46,529 bases of DNA. Origin: JAVBLD01 sp031553705. Its GTDB lineage: Bacteria; Bacteroidota; Bacteroidia; Bacteroidales; Marinifilaceae. The notes beneath the pieces were generated by a model that worked only from the letters and a program-made list of their open reading frames with translations, searched no databases and was not told where the DNA came from. Shown piece after piece: positions 17,425 through 25,314 of this stretch; positions within the stretch are counted from its first letter, which is position 1; each line of letters opens with the position of its first letter. The stretch is from NCBI GenBank assembly GCA_031553705.1, contig JAVBLD010000030.1, positions 1 to 46,529 on the forward strand, read 5' to 3'. The position numbers and the translations under genes were made by a program.

Positions 17425-18306
17425 CTATTTTAATGGTGTAAACCGGTAGCTGTCCTTTGAATCGGCGGTAACTTTTCCAACAGCCGGAAATGCAATATGC
17501 ATACCGGCAACCGGTATATTGTGTTTTGAAACATATTCAAGCGTTTTCTTACGGGACACAATCGCCTGGCCCGGATTGACATCATACGTGACAGCGACCT
17601 GCGGACGAGGCATCTGAACAGCCATTGCATGGGCCAGATCGCCCCAGATCAATATCTTTTCATCACCGGACTCTACCATATACATTGTATGCCCCGGCGT
17701 ATGACCGTATGCGGCAATCCCCCGGAATCCGGGAAACAATGCCTTACCATTTATGCCAAGTTCATCCGGCTGAAAAAGATGTAACTTCTGCCTGTAAGCA
17801 GCGATCACATTACGCGCCCCCTGAGCCCGGACATCCGCCACTTTATCGCCGGTCCAGTAGTCATACTCCGGCTGCGGCAGGCAAATCTCCGCATTAGGAA
17901 ACGCAACTTTACCTTCGCGTAACATTCCTCCTATATGGTCGCCATGCATATGGGTGATCAACACGACATCTATCTGTTCCGGACTTACCCCAAGCGATTT
18001 CATATTATCAAAAAGATTTCTTCCGAAACCGGCATCAATCAAAACTGTTTTCCCTTGGGTACGTACCAGAAACGCATTGACAGCATTCGGGAAACTTCCC
18101 TCCGGAACATATTTCCGGAGTATCTCCGGTGTTGCTCCGATCAATATATCCACTTTCCCGTTTTGTTGCCCTTCGGAGAGCAGGCATATTTCAAAATCAC
18201 CAATCTTACAGGTAAAGACATTTTTATTTTCCTGTGCGGACACATTATTTATAATAATCAAAATTCCCATCATAAATAATCCAAATAATTTTTCCATAGC
18301 GAACAT
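17425..18306 (-). CDS. Secreted metallo-beta-lactamase-fold hydrolase
   Basis: A 293-residue protein with an N-terminal signal peptide (hydrophobic 7-21, cleavage near VSAQ). Zinc-binding THMHGDHIGG (residues 118-127) follows the fold's 'TVLIDAGFG' strand; 'YGHTPGHTMYM' supplies the third histidine and 'IWGDLAH' the bridging Asp. The shape resembles lactonase/organophosphate-hydrolase-like branches rather than true beta-lactamases. The start may equally be the ATG at 18297 (MEKLFGLF...). It is the first gene of the MBL-MFS-GH31-GH89 run, preceded by a TAACTTTG element at 18343-18350. The substrate is unknown; an ester or lactone is likely. Confidence 0.88.
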   Translation of the reverse strand: MFAMEKLFGLFMMGILIIINNVSAQENKNVFTCKIGDFEICLLSEGQQNGKVDILIGATPEILRKYVPEGSFPNAVNAFLVRTQGKTVLIDAGFGRNLFDNMKSLGVSPEQIDVVLITHMHGDHIGGMLREGKVAFPNAEICLPQPEYDYWTGDKVADVRAQGARNVIAAYRQKLHLFQPDELGINGKALFPGFRGIAAYGHTPGHTMYMVESGDEKILIWGDLAHAMAVQMPRPQVAVTYDVNPGQAIVSRKKTLEYVSKHNIPVAGMHIAFPAVGKVTADSKDSYRFTPLK

Positions 18307-18342
18307 GATTTAACTCAAATTATATTGTACGAACTTCTCCTG

Positions 18343-18350
18343 CAAAGTTA
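18343..18350 (-). promoter_or_regulatory. Bacteroidota -7 promoter element TAACTTTG
   Basis: On the minus strand TAACTTTGCA lies 37 bases before the start at 18306 and matches TAnnTTTG exactly. It is the likely promoter for the MBL-MFS-GH31-GH89 run. No TTTG is seen at the -33 position, so an activator may be needed. Confidence 0.5.
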
Positions 18351-18444
18351 CACTATTGCTTATTTATTTCCTGCATCCATCGTATTTAAAACTTAAAAAA
18401 ACATAGAAGAAACTATATGTTATGATCTAAGTATAACATTACCA

Positions 18445-18459
18445 AAACGGAAACCGTTT
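18445..18459. promoter_or_regulatory. Perfect dyad AAACGG-AAA-CCGTTT
   Basis: A 15-base exact inverted repeat in the divergent intergenic region between the MBL operon (minus) and the beta-barrel gene (plus), 57 bases before the latter's ATG. The short spacer and GC core suit a dimeric repressor or activator. No regulator gene lies next to it, so the binder is unknown. Confidence 0.35.
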
Positions 18460-18516
18460 AACAAAAAATAGTGCTTATTTTTTTATAACTGTAAGTAAAC
18501 CATCAAATTGACCATT

Positions 18517-19488
18517 ATGCGACTTTTATGGCTAAACAGGTTCATGTCGTTATTTTTCGCTGTTTTTTTATCTGCGGTAAGCAGTACTGCAGCTCAAATA
18601 GAGATTGAGCATCCGGTCGATTCGATACCTGGCGAGCCTCCGACACTATATAAAAAACCTTCGCCGTTTAATCAGATTTCTACCTGGTTTAGTGGTTTGT
18701 GGACTACGAACGATCCGCACAAACCCAATATCTATGATCAGAAGCCATGGCCTGTCAGCCGTTATTCGATCCGTCTAGGAGGATTTTGGGCTATCAATAA
18801 TACCGATCTCGGAATAAGTACGGACGGGGCACCTTTTTCTGTCATCAATTTTGAAAACAGGTTGGGAATGAACCGGCATACCGGTAGTGTACTTGTGAAT
18901 TTCAATGCCCGTTTCGGGAAGCACCACCGAGTAGATTTTTCTTATTATAACCTATTTCGTAATAAAAGAGTCACCACAAAACAGGATATCCATTTCGGTG
19001 AACACGACTATCCGGTCGATTCGGATGTAAAAACCCATTTTAATACGAATATTTTCCGTTTATCGTATGGTTATGCCTTTATCTCAAATCCGACCGTCGA
19101 AGTCGGTGCATTGCTGGGATTCCACATAATGGCATTCGGTATCGGTATGGATCTTAGAGGAGAGACACAACAACTTTCATGGAATGATGATGTAAACTTC
19201 ACCGCCCCGTTACCAGACCTAGGGTTATGGAGTACTTATGCCTTTCATCACAATTGGGCATTAACTGCCGAAGTCGGATATTTCGGTATAAAAATAAGCG
19301 ATTTCAAGGGACGTCTTTTAGGTGCAAGCCTTGCCGGACAATATCGTTTAAGCGAACATTGGGAGCTTGATCTGGGCTACACCCTGTTCCATGTTAAAGT
19401 AGATTACGATCGCGACCGCCTGCAAACCGATTTCAAATGGAGTTATAACGGTCCTAACTTATGTATTGTATATAAGTTTGGCCACTGA
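18517..19488 (+). CDS. Outer-membrane beta-barrel protein
   Basis: A 323-residue exported protein. The start is the ATG at 18517; a TTG nine bases upstream is less likely. The signal peptide covers about residues 1-27 (cleavage near SSTAAQ). The mature protein shows alternating hydrophobic/polar strands with many aromatic ends ('HRVDFSYYNLFRNKRVTTKQDI', 'NIFRLSYGYAFISNPTVEVGALLGFHIMAFGIG', 'HWELDLGYTLFHVKVDYDRD') and ends in '...CIVYKFGH', so it is a porin-like or OmpW/OmpA-barrel-like outer-membrane protein with perhaps 8-10 strands. No specific family is recognised. It is divergent from the MBL operon and shares its regulatory region. Confidence 0.7.
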   Translation: MRLLWLNRFMSLFFAVFLSAVSSTAAQIEIEHPVDSIPGEPPTLYKKPSPFNQISTWFSGLWTTNDPHKPNIYDQKPWPVSRYSIRLGGFWAINNTDLGISTDGAPFSVINFENRLGMNRHTGSVLVNFNARFGKHHRVDFSYYNLFRNKRVTTKQDIHFGEHDYPVDSDVKTHFNTNIFRLSYGYAFISNPTVEVGALLGFHIMAFGIGMDLRGETQQLSWNDDVNFTAPLPDLGLWSTYAFHHNWALTAEVGYFGIKISDFKGRLLGASLAGQYRLSEHWELDLGYTLFHVKVDYDRDRLQTDFKWSYNGPNLCIVYKFGH

Positions 19489-20027
19489 TTTAGATTTATC
19501 CAAAAAAATTTTCCTATCAGATGTGCAAAAAGAAGCCATACTAAAACCGAATTGCCCTTATCGAAAGTTGGACATTCCGGATTGCCTGCGAATTTTGAAC
19601 CATTGGAAGCATTTATGACTCAATACCTCTCGTTATTCCGTAATAAGTAATTTTTGTCGATCAAGAATGGATTTCCTATAGCTCTCCGCATTTATATCTC
19701 AATATGAGGATCTCCTACCGTATAATCGACGGCTTCTGCGACTTTCGGCACAATTTCGATAGTGTTTCTTATAATAATCGGTATTCAGCTTGATCCTTTG
19801 CCTGCCGTTGTATCATCTAAGAATAACTATCCGGAACCCGATAGCCTGTTCCCCACGATTTTAAAATTTCTCACCGAGAGTCCAAACCTAACGGATATCC
19901 GGATAATAAACGGGTATCGACTCGTACGAACGTTTATCCGCATTCATTTTGGGGACGAGATGGTTCGGTATTACGATTTCGTTTGTATGGCCTTGATTTA
20001 TTTAAGACAAAAGCTAATTATAACAAC
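19489..20027. other. Degenerate intergenic stretch without an intact gene
   Basis: About 540 bases of mixed composition that look like decayed coding DNA. On the plus strand one short frame ends LPLSKVGHSGLPANFEPLEA and then MTQYLSLFRNK with a stop at about 19650. On the minus strand another ends IEIVPKVAEAVDYTVGDPHI with a stop near 19698. Neither has a start or a recognisable partner. A 97-codon plus-strand frame from a GTG at 19762 has no family features and overlaps the end of the DUF4382 gene on the other strand. None is called as a gene. Confidence 0.45.
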
Positions 20028-20828
20028 TTACTGTTGCAGAGTCAACGTCACTTGATCCAATGTCGTAACCTGACCGGCAGTAACCGTGACATCGTTTAGT
20101 TCATAATCCATGTAGCCAGGAGTATTCGCATCATATAGTACTTTCCACGAAGCACTTCCCTGCAAACCGGTTATCCGGAAAAAACCGTTGGTTTCGGGAT
20201 AAGCCATAATACTGTCCGTCTCCAGAATTGCCCATACTGCAACATTTGCCCCAGAAGGCAATACGGTACCTTCCAATGTGCCGCCTGTCGCCTGTGTATA
20301 AGTACGGATAACAGGCTTTAGGATATACTCGCCGAAACCGGTCGTTACAATCGAGCGCGAAGCATCAAAGTCGATCCAGAGTTTATAAGTAATCCCGGCA
20401 GCCAACGTTGCATGCAAGTTCAATTTCAAACCACTCTGCATAGCAGAAGGTACTTCCAAAGGATAACTTATCCCATTTTCCACGACTGTATTATTAGGTC
20501 CTAATACCAAACGAATCTGATTGATTCTTCCCGAAGGAACATCCTGTCCGGCTAATAATGTATCCACACCATTCCTAAAATCCAACAGGTTATAAATACC
20601 CGGTTGTAAAAGAGTAAGTTGACGCCAACCTGAATTCGCATCATTGGTTGCATTAATATAGATCGATAGGATATCTATATTCACACTATCATAAAGCGCA
20701 GGCGAGTCTGTCAATCTAATTTCCATTCTTGTCATACCGCCACTACCATCACTATCATTACAGCTTACAATCGGAATTGTAAAAACTGCAACTGTTAAAA
20801 TTTTCAATAACATTTTTTTCATAGTCAT
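20028..20828 (-). CDS. DUF4382 lipoprotein
   Basis: A 266-residue lipoprotein: a basic N-terminus, a hydrophobic stretch and lipobox IPIVSC (Cys23). The DUF4382 domain follows ('MRMEIRLTDSPALYDSVNIDILSIYI...GWRQLTLLQPGIYNLLDF' and 'PSGRINQIRLVLGPNNTVV...YPLEVPS...LKLNL'), and the C-terminal about 80 residues resemble a carboxypeptidase-regulatory-like beta sandwich. The domain is widespread in Bacteroidota surface lipoproteins; its role is unknown, possibly adhesion or polymer binding. The start may be the ATG at 20822 (MKKMLL). An independent promoter and a strong dyad precede it (20931-20938 and 20854-20873). Confidence 0.88.
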   Translation of the reverse strand: MTMKKMLLKILTVAVFTIPIVSCNDSDGSGGMTRMEIRLTDSPALYDSVNIDILSIYINATNDANSGWRQLTLLQPGIYNLLDFRNGVDTLLAGQDVPSGRINQIRLVLGPNNTVVENGISYPLEVPSAMQSGLKLNLHATLAAGITYKLWIDFDASRSIVTTGFGEYILKPVIRTYTQATGGTLEGTVLPSGANVAVWAILETDSIMAYPETNGFFRITGLQGSASWKVLYDANTPGYMDYELNDVTVTAGQVTTLDQVTLTLQQ

Positions 20829-20853
20829 TTAATTATTGGTTTATCAATTCGTT

Positions 20854-20873
20854 ATGAAGTATCAATACTTCAT
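20854..20873. promoter_or_regulatory. 20-base dyad in the DUF4382 leader
   Basis: ATGAAGTATCAATACTTCAT has nine-base arms around a two-base centre. It lies 25 bases upstream of the DUF4382 start and downstream of its -7 element. It could be a repressor operator or, in RNA, a hairpin close to the ribosome binding site. Confidence 0.5.
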
Positions 20874-20930
20874 TCACACTCTCTGGAATGAAAAAAACGT
20901 CTCTATCCGGTATTTTGTTTTCCAATTTCA

Positions 20931-20938
20931 CAAATATA
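20931..20938 (-). promoter_or_regulatory. Bacteroidota -7 promoter element TATATTTG
   Basis: On the minus strand TATATTTG matches TAnnTTTG and lies 102 bases before the DUF4382 start, leaving an untranslated leader that contains the 20-base dyad. Confidence 0.45.
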
Positions 20939-21103
20939 ATAGTAAAAGATGTGAATCCGGATTTGAATTAAATAATATTTAATTTTTAAAACATTTTTCT
21001 GTATCTAGAAAAAGATGACTCAGCAATCATGAGTAATAATTATATCGCTTACGTAAAACAATCTATTTTTTCAACAATATAAGGGGATGTACCCGTTTTT
21101 TTT

Positions 21104-21111
21104 TACCTTTG
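21104..21111 (+). promoter_or_regulatory. Bacteroidota -7 promoter element TACCTTTG
   Basis: TACCTTTG matches TAnnTTTG. It lies 198 bases before the MFS start at 21310, which implies a long leader containing a 14-codon open frame and a hairpin. No -33 TTTG was found. Confidence 0.4.
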
Positions 21112-21133
21112 TCCAATATCAGACAAGAAAAAT

Positions 21134-21178
21134 ATGTACTCCTTTCATAAAATAGCAGTAAACTACAGAATCAGGTAA
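21134..21178 (+). CDS. Possible 14-residue leader peptide
   Basis: ATG at 21134 opens a frame encoding MYSFHKIAVNYRIR and stops at 21176-21178. It lies between a -7 promoter element (21104) and the efflux MFS gene (21310), and its stop codon is the first base triplet of an eight-base-pair hairpin. Such leaders control macrolide and other drug efflux genes in other phyla. Whether this one is translated is unknown; the length alone could arise by chance. Confidence 0.2.
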   Translation: MYSFHKIAVNYRIR

Positions 21179-21197
21179 ATTTCCGAACAGAAATTTA
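21176..21197 (+). promoter_or_regulatory. Leader hairpin TAAATTTC / GAAATTTA
   Basis: Exact eight-base arms around a six-base loop (CGAACA), beginning at the stop codon of the short leader frame. The stem is AT-rich and has no strict U-run after it, so it is a candidate regulatory structure rather than a plain terminator. Confidence 0.3.
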
Positions 21198-21309
21198 TTC
21201 TACTGTCTTAGCGTATTCCGACTTCCGGATGCGCATATTTATCTATTTTTAATAAACAGATATCATTGCATTTTAATGATTTAATTGTGATATCGCTTGA
21301 TTTTATACT

Positions 21310-22524
21310 ATGGAAAATTGGAAAAAAGTTTTTGCTATTATATGGACAGGGCAATTTTTATCACTGCTCAGCAGCAGCATTGTTAACTTTGCCGTCATTC
21401 TGTGGATCAGCATGGAGACCGGTTCTGCCGAAATGCTTGCATACGCGGCTATTGCTGCCTTGCTGCCCCAAACATTACTCGGACCGGTAAGCGGCGTATT
21501 TATCGATCGTTGGGACCGTAAACGGGTAATGATCTTCTCCGATAGCTTTATTGCTTTGGCTTCTCTTGTTCTTGCTTTTTTATTTTACCTGGAGATAGCC
21601 GAGATGTGGTATATTTTTATTTTACTTGGATTACGTTCTATCGGCTCGGCCTTTCATATGCCCGCAATGCAGGCGTCGGTTCCGCTATTGGCCCCGGAAT
21701 CGCAATTAGTACGTGTAGCGGGCATCAACCAAATCATTCAATCGGTAGGAAACATTGCAGGACCAGCACTGGGAGCATTATTTATCACAATCTGGAAAAT
21801 GGAATATGTGATTTTGCTTGATGTAGCAGGTGCATTGATGGCTTGTATTTCATTGCTATTCGTGCATATTCCTAATCCTGAAAGAGATGTCGAAAAAGTA
21901 AAGAACATTTTTCATGAAATAAAGGAAGGGATATGGGAAGTACTCAAAAATCGAGGTCTGAGCTGGATCTTTTTATTCTCGATACTGACCCTTTTCTTTA
22001 TTATGCCTGTCAGCGTACTTTTTCCGTTGATGACGCTGGATCATTTTAAAGGCAATGCTTTCCAGGTAAGTCTCATTGAGGTCCTATGGGGCGCCGGTGC
22101 TTTAGCCGGAGGCGCTGTAATGGGCGTCAGGGTATATAAGGTTAATAAGGTAGTTTTAGTCAATTGTATGTACATCCTTCTGGGAATTACCTTTCTTTTA
22201 TCAGGTATTTTATCGCCGGAAGACTTTGTATTTTTCGCCCTGTTCACGGCTATAGGAGGAATCTCGGGAGCTGTTTATAATTCGGCTTTCACAGCAATCG
22301 TGCAAACGAATATCGATCCAGGAGCCCTTGGGCGGGTATTTTCGATGTTTTATACGTTTAGTTTGATCCCAGCTCTTATCGGATTAATCGGCATCGGCTT
22401 TTTTGCAGATAGTCTAGGTATCACCGCTTCGTTTATTGCATGCGGGATCGTGATTATTATTATAGGTAGTGCATCTTTCACTATCCCGTCTATACTTCAT
22501 GTAGACGCTAAAAATAAAGAATGA
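21310..22524 (+). CDS. MFS_3 efflux transporter (macrolide-efflux-like)
   Basis: A 404-residue inner-membrane protein with 12 predicted spans. 'FAIIWTGQFLSLLSSSIVNFAVILWI' and 'GPVSGVFIDRWDRKRVMIFSD' (the loop after helix 2) are typical of the MefA/MFS_3 drug exporter group, as is 'GSAFHMPAMQASVPLLAPESQLVRVAGINQ'. It would expel a hydrophobic compound by proton antiport. It is a single gene with a long leader and convergent to the hydratase genes; its stop codon lies inside the left arm of the shared terminator. No specific drug can be inferred. Confidence 0.88.
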   Translation: MENWKKVFAIIWTGQFLSLLSSSIVNFAVILWISMETGSAEMLAYAAIAALLPQTLLGPVSGVFIDRWDRKRVMIFSDSFIALASLVLAFLFYLEIAEMWYIFILLGLRSIGSAFHMPAMQASVPLLAPESQLVRVAGINQIIQSVGNIAGPALGALFITIWKMEYVILLDVAGALMACISLLFVHIPNPERDVEKVKNIFHEIKEGIWEVLKNRGLSWIFLFSILTLFFIMPVSVLFPLMTLDHFKGNAFQVSLIEVLWGAGALAGGAVMGVRVYKVNKVVLVNCMYILLGITFLLSGILSPEDFVFFALFTAIGGISGAVYNSAFTAIVQTNIDPGALGRVFSMFYTFSLIPALIGLIGIGFFADSLGITASFIACGIVIIIIGSASFTIPSILHVDAKNKE

Positions 22525-22548
22525 GGAATACTCCTCGTTCTTTATTTT
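22511..22548. terminator. Bidirectional terminator at convergent stops
   Basis: Arms of 17 bases (22511-22527 and 22532-22548) pair with one wobble around a four-base loop, with A- and T-rich outer ends. The stop codon of the MFS gene (22522-22524) and that of the hydratase beta gene (22542-22544) both lie inside the stem. Confidence 0.8.
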
Positions 22549-23099
22549 ACTTCATATTCCTTTCTTCCCAAATCGTAGATGTCATTACCATGACAATCAA
22601 TAGCAACGATAACGGGTAGTCTTTCCACCGTCAGTTTTCTTACGGCTTCGGTTCCGAGTTCGTCAAAAGCAATTACCTCCGCACTTTTTACACTTTTGCC
22701 CATCAAGGCAGCCGCCCCACCGATCGCTGCAAAATAAACGCCCGAATACTGCACAATAGCATCTACGACCTCTTTATTGCGAAGTCCTTTTCCGATCATC
22801 ACCTTAAGTCCCTCTTTGATCAGCTTCGGAGAATACAAGTCCATGCGTCCGCTGGTTGTCGGCCCCACCGAACCAATCGGTTTACCGGGCTTCGGAGGAC
22901 AGGGACCCGCATAATATATTGCAGCGCCGGTAAAGTCGAATGGCATCGGTTCACTCCGGTCCAGCAATTCGCACATCTTTTTATGAGCAGCATCCCTGGC
23001 CGTATACACTACACCTGAAATATAAACCATATCACCGGCCTTCAATCTTTTTATCATTTCATCCGTAAACGGAGTTGTAGCTTCAATTATTTTTTTCAT
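22542..23099 (-). CDS. Class I fumarase-type hydratase, beta subunit (probable mesaconase)
   Basis: A 185-residue protein of the fumarase C-terminal/TtdB fold: 'GDMVYISGVVYTARDAAHKKM', 'FTGAAIYYAGPCPPKPGKPIGSVGPTTSGRMDLY', 'KGLRNKEVVDAI' and 'VAIDCHGNDIYD'. With the alpha subunit it forms an oxygen-sensitive [4Fe-4S] hydratase. In glutamate-fermenting anaerobes such two-subunit enzymes hydrate mesaconate to citramalate, and its position at the end of the methylaspartate cluster makes that the likely reaction here; fumarate or tartrate remain possible. It is 107 bases downstream of the alpha gene, and a TAATTTTG element (23106-23113) sits in that gap. Confidence 0.88.
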   Translation of the reverse strand: MKKIIEATTPFTDEMIKRLKAGDMVYISGVVYTARDAAHKKMCELLDRSEPMPFDFTGAAIYYAGPCPPKPGKPIGSVGPTTSGRMDLYSPKLIKEGLKVMIGKGLRNKEVVDAIVQYSGVYFAAIGGAAALMGKSVKSAEVIAFDELGTEAVRKLTVERLPVIVAIDCHGNDIYDLGRKEYEVK

Positions 23100-23206
23100 T
23101 TACATCAAAATTATTTACTATTGAAATCATCCATCACAAAGATGTGAAAAATACAAAAGGGAACCACACCATTTCTCATGTTTTCAGTATTCTTTCGATC
23201 TATTGA

Positions 23207-24049
23207 TCATAAATCGCCTTCAGCATGCCGCGTGACATGGCATCCGATATTTACCGCCACCGGTAATCCTGCAATATGTGTAGCATAAGTCAATACATTC
23301 ACGCTCATTGCTGTTGTTGTTCCTCCGAATCCGGCAGGACCTATTCCCAACCCATTGATCGATTCCAATAATTCGGTCTCTAAACGGGCAAGTACTGGAT
23401 TACAATTCAGCTGCCCCACAGGCCTGAGTAATGCTTTCTTACTCAGCAACGCACTCTTCTCCATCGTACCACCGATCCCCACGCCAACAATGATCGGGGG
23501 ACATGGGTTGGCACCGGCTTCCGATACCGTCCGGATCACAAAATCCTTCACCCCCTGTAATCCCTGGCTAGGCTTCAACATCTTAAGCTGACTCATATTC
23601 TCACTACCGAATCCTTTCGGAGCCATAATGATATGCAGCCGGTCACCCGGTACAATCTCATAGTGCACTACCGCCGGTGTATTGTCTTTTGTATTTACCC
23701 GGTCGAGCGGATCCTTCACCACCGACTTGCGTAGATATCCCTTCTCATATCCTCTTCTTACTCCTTCGTTGATTGCCTCTTCGAGCGATCCGCCGGTAAT
23801 ATGCACATCCTGGCCGATCGTTACAAAAACCACAGCCATTCCTGTATCCTGACAAATCGGGTCGCAGCCTTCCTTAGCAATCTTTGCATTCTCAATCAAA
23901 GTGTTCAAAATTTCTTTTCCCAGTAGCGACTTCTCTTTCCCGTAACACTCTCCGAGGCAATTGAAAATATCATCGCCTAAATAACAATTAGCCTCGATAC
24001 AAAGTCTTTCGATCAGCTCCGTAACTTTATCCGTATTTATTTCTCTCAT
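23207..24049 (-). CDS. Class I fumarase-type hydratase, alpha subunit (probable mesaconase)
   Basis: A 280-residue protein of the fumarase N-terminal/TtdA family. Cluster-binding cysteines are visible in 'ANCYLGDDIFNCLGECYG', 'EGCDPICQDTGMAVVFV' and 'AGANPCPPIIVGVGIGGTMEKSALLSKKALLR'. It carries the [4Fe-4S] cluster that activates water for addition to a dicarboxylic acid double bond. Its ATG overlaps the TAA of the preceding P-loop gene (TAATG), showing tight translational coupling to it. Context with methylaspartate ammonia-lyase, which makes mesaconate, supports mesaconate hydration to citramalate. The length is that of the separate-subunit form. Confidence 0.9.
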   Translation of the reverse strand: MREINTDKVTELIERLCIEANCYLGDDIFNCLGECYGKEKSLLGKEILNTLIENAKIAKEGCDPICQDTGMAVVFVTIGQDVHITGGSLEEAINEGVRRGYEKGYLRKSVVKDPLDRVNTKDNTPAVVHYEIVPGDRLHIIMAPKGFGSENMSQLKMLKPSQGLQGVKDFVIRTVSEAGANPCPPIIVGVGIGGTMEKSALLSKKALLRPVGQLNCNPVLARLETELLESINGLGIGPAGFGGTTTAMSVNVLTYATHIAGLPVAVNIGCHVTRHAEGDL

Positions 24050-24990
24050 TATCCTTTTCTTTTCAAAAAATGTATTGTATTCAGATTTGCTATATCCACA
24101 TTTGTATCATTGTTCAACACCCCGATCAGGCAATACTGGTTGTGTTTGGGATCCTTGATAAACCGTTTGATAAATGAAAAATGCTTTACTTCTGAAGTAT
24201 TACCGACATGGATGCGGGGCCCGCTGCAGTTGATTATCCTCTCTCCTATCAGAATATGGTCTTCATCATAATAACAGATCGGCAGGTGTTCGCCTAATAT
24301 CTGGTTAACCCTTTCGGACAACGTTTCAAAATCGAGGTCGATCTCTTCGATAAATTTCAATACAAAGCCGTTTCTCATATCCGCACTGAAGAATAGATCA
24401 CTGCTTACACCGAACTCTGTGGTCAGTACAAGAATAGTTATATCCTCAACGGTATGCGCCATTTTACGATATACCAGCGAAGTGTGTACAATCTCGTATA
24501 TACTCTGTGGCGTAGGACCGAATATACTCGGACGTGTAACGATAATCTCCTCACCTATCCCGACAATAATATCGGCATTTACGCCCAGTGCAGGATACAG
24601 CAGATTAAAATGCTCCACAATTACCCTCCGGTTGCACTCCAGCGCATTCTGTACAAAAGTAACAATTTCGTGCATCTGTGTGAATGCGATCTGAAACCGC
24701 ATATCAATGTGGTAAGTTGTCGAATCCTGCACATTCTCAAACAGATCACGTACTTGCATGATCTTTCTCGGATTTATCGTATCATCGTCATTAGATAGCT
24801 CAAGTCCGGGAAACATCCCTTTAATAAGGGATGACTTCCCGGACCCTGCATCTCCAACAATTCCAATCAGTTTGTCGTTAAAGTTCAAGTGACGTTGTGC
24901 TATCTGGCCACCCAAAAACAATAACCGCTCTTTGCCGCGAGGGGCAAAATATTGTGAGAATACCGAATATTCCTGAATCAGGTTACGCAT
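24049..24990 (-). CDS. P-loop ATPase/kinase-like protein of the methylaspartate cluster
   Basis: A 313-residue cytoplasmic protein. Residues 42-56 hold strand plus Walker A (IGIVGDAGSGKSSLIKG), followed by 'DDDTINPRKIMQVRDLFENVQDSTTYHIDMRF', reminiscent of uridine-kinase-like folds. The rest is not classic kinase; the C-terminal third ('ICYYDEDHILIGERIINCSGPRIHVGNTSEVKHFSF') looks like the second additional domain of alanyl/threonyl-tRNA synthetases, a name under which I recall such proteins being annotated. It lies five bases after the DUF4387 gene and overlaps the hydratase alpha start. A kinase, a cofactor-loading chaperone or a regulator are all possible; no function is demonstrated. Confidence 0.7.
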   Translation of the reverse strand: MRNLIQEYSVFSQYFAPRGKERLLFLGGQIAQRHLNFNDKLIGIVGDAGSGKSSLIKGMFPGLELSNDDDTINPRKIMQVRDLFENVQDSTTYHIDMRFQIAFTQMHEIVTFVQNALECNRRVIVEHFNLLYPALGVNADIIVGIGEEIIVTRPSIFGPTPQSIYEIVHTSLVYRKMAHTVEDITILVLTTEFGVSSDLFFSADMRNGFVLKFIEEIDLDFETLSERVNQILGEHLPICYYDEDHILIGERIINCSGPRIHVGNTSEVKHFSFIKRFIKDPKHNQYCLIGVLNNDTNVDIANLNTIHFLKRKG

Positions 24991-24995
24991 CAGCG

Positions 24996-25313
24996 TTACA
25001 ACGTAAATGTGTATCCCATCAAAGGCGAGTGCTGCTGTGCGCCATAGACGTCAGTCTCACCCAACGCGCCCGACGGGATAGGACGCACGATGGTTATCTT
25101 CACCGCCTTTGCCGGATCGAAATACACCAGATTGATGATATCCGATTCGGGTATATTGTACAATGCAGCAAAAGCCTTTTCATTAATAGCTTTGGCCTCC
25201 TTTACTTTATTATACATATCGAAATCCTTGAAAATAACGTCGAATGTAAGTTCGTACGGGCCGGAATTCTTGCTACGTATAACAGAAGCGACATCTTTTA
25301 AACTATATTCCAT
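24996..25313 (-). CDS. DUF4387 protein
   Basis: A 105-residue protein matching the DUF4387 pattern: 'LKDVASVIRSKNSGPYELTFDVIFKDFDMYNKVKE...NEKAFAALYNIPESDI' and the end 'KITIVRPIPSGALGETDVYGAQQHSPL'. The family is nearly always adjacent to an AtuA/DUF1446 gene, as here, where only one base separates the two. It is sometimes fused to the C-terminus of AtuA-like proteins, so the two probably form one complex. Function is unknown. Confidence 0.85.
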   Translation of the reverse strand: MEYSLKDVASVIRSKNSGPYELTFDVIFKDFDMYNKVKEAKAINEKAFAALYNIPESDIINLVYFDPAKAVKITIVRPIPSGALGETDVYGAQQHSPLMGYTFTL

Positions 25314-25314
25314 A

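Noticed and set aside
19762..20055. Plus-strand 97-codon frame from GTG
   Set aside because: It overlaps the end of the DUF4382 gene, has no recognisable family and lies in a degenerate stretch.
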